Below, in pieces: positions 13,477-14,113 of a stretch of DNA of 14,113 bases. The notes beneath the pieces were generated by a model. That model had not been told where the DNA came from and did not search any database. It saw only the letters and a list, made by a program, of their open reading frames with translations. Origin of the DNA: Methylomarinum sp050304855 (GTDB taxonomy: Bacteria > Pseudomonadota > Gammaproteobacteria > Methylococcales > Methylomonadaceae); NCBI GenBank assembly GCA_050304855.1, contig JBNLEI010000241.1, positions 1-14,113 on the forward strand, given 5' to 3'. Each line of letters starts with the position of its first letter. Positions within the stretch are counted from its first letter, which is position 1. The translations under genes were made by a program, and so were the position numbers.

Positions 13477-14113
13477 ATGGCAAAAGAAGATTTTTACAAG
13501 CTGTTGGGTGTTGACAAGAATGCCAGCGATGCCGAAATCAAGAAGAGCTATCGGCGAATGGCGATGAAATACCACCCCGACAGGAACAAGGATAATCCGG
13601 AGCAGGCCGAAAAGAAATTCAAGGAAATCAAAGAAGCTTACGAGGTTTTGTCTGACCCGAAGAAACGTTCGGCTTATGATCAGTTCGGTCATGCCGGCGT
13701 CGATCCTTCGATGGGCGCGGGACAGGGTTTCGGCGGTTTTGGCGGAGCCGAGAGTTTCAGCGATATTTTCGGTGATGTATTCGGCGATATTTTTGGTGGT
13801 GGAGGAGGTCGTCAGCGCAGTAGCGTGCAGCGCGGCGCCGATTTGCGCTATAACCTGGAACTGACGCTGGAAGAGGCGGTCGGCGGTACTGAAGCTACCG
13901 TTAAAGTGCCTGTACTGGTGGTTTGCAGCGAATGTAACGGAAGCGGAGCGCAGAAAGGTTCCAGTCCGGTGACTTGTTCAACTTGTCATGGTCAAGGCCA
14001 AGTCAGGATGCAGCAGGGATTTTTTTCCGTGCAACAAACCTGTCCGACTTGTCGGGGTTCCGGCAAGCAGATTAAAGACCCGTGCCGTAAATGTTATGGA
14101 CAGGGACGGGTGC
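13477..14113 (+). CDS. dnaJ: Chaperone protein DnaJ, truncated by window end
   Basis: Hsp40 cochaperone that delivers substrates to DnaK and stimulates its ATPase. 212 codons are visible of an expected 370-380. The J domain at 1-70 carries the HPD motif at residues 33-35 (MKYHPDRN). A Gly/Phe region follows at about 75-110 (GQGFGGFGG, FSDIFGDVFGDIFGGGGG). The zinc-binding region has all four CxxCxGxG repeats: CSECNGSG (150), CSTCHGQG (167), CPTCRGSG (189) and CRKCYGQG (203), making this a type I DnaJ. ATG at 13477 fits the family N-terminus (MAKEDFYKLLGV), and a stop codon is in frame just upstream. The ribosome binding site is odd. The only AGG (13472-13474) is 2 bases from the ATG, and the alternative GGCGG lies inside the 3' arm of the 13444-13467 hairpin, so translation may be weak or coupled. 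Confidence 0.97.
   Translation, partial: MAKEDFYKLLGVDKNASDAEIKKSYRRMAMKYHPDRNKDNPEQAEKKFKEIKEAYEVLSDPKKRSAYDQFGHAGVDPSMGAGQGFGGFGGAESFSDIFGDVFGDIFGGGGGRQRSSVQRGADLRYNLELTLEEAVGGTEATVKVPVLVVCSECNGSGAQKGSSPVTCSTCHGQGQVRMQQGFFSVQQTCPTCRGSGKQIKDPCRKCYGQGRV

Overview
The window looks like a chromosomal, mainly housekeeping region of a gammaproteobacterium with moderate GC. The guess is a type I methanotroph or relative (Methylococcales). It rests on gene content and protein style: an hrcA-grpE-dnaK-dnaJ cluster with a CIRCE operator beside nadK-recN, DUF2914 and DUF3047 proteins, and an H-NS-like protein. No marker in the window proves it. No mobile element, CRISPR array, tRNA or rRNA gene was seen.

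Layout. (1) 1-2819, minus strand: sucA, the E1 component of 2-oxoglutarate dehydrogenase, complete except for its last few codons, which lie beyond base 1. (2) 2820-3061: divergent intergenic region with a 7-bp inverted repeat and weak promoter candidates. (3) 3062-3784, plus: an AT-rich gene for a single-pass membrane DUF2914 protein. (4) 3866-4186, plus: an H-NS-family nucleoid protein behind an extended -10 promoter, closed by a bidirectional terminator shared with the convergent operon. (5) 8760 down to 4288, minus: a tight operon nadK-recN-aguA-aguB. The nadK-recN gap is 5 bases, and both recN/aguA and aguA/aguB overlap by ATGA. It combines NADP synthesis, double-strand-break repair and the two-step conversion of agmatine to putrescine. 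(6) 8858-9499, plus: an exported DUF3047 protein. (7) 9533-14113, plus: the heat-shock cluster hrcA-grpE-dnaK-dnaJ, with dnaJ cut by the window end.

Regulation of the heat-shock cluster is the most informative part. A perfect CIRCE (HrcA operator), embedded in a 19-bp-arm palindrome, sits at the start of the hrcA transcript. Separate sigma-32-type promoters are visible in front of grpE and dnaK. Both have a 13-base spacer, and each has its -35 element in the end of the preceding gene. The dnaK-dnaJ gap holds two strong hairpins, the first a clear intrinsic terminator, which suggests dnaJ is expressed below dnaK. The window therefore appears to combine repressor (HrcA) and activator (RpoH) heat-shock control.

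I did not find a convincing wholly new system. The points most worth following are the dual heat-shock control, the dnaK-dnaJ attenuator-like region, the repair-plus-polyamine operon, and the uncharacterised DUF2914 and DUF3047 proteins.
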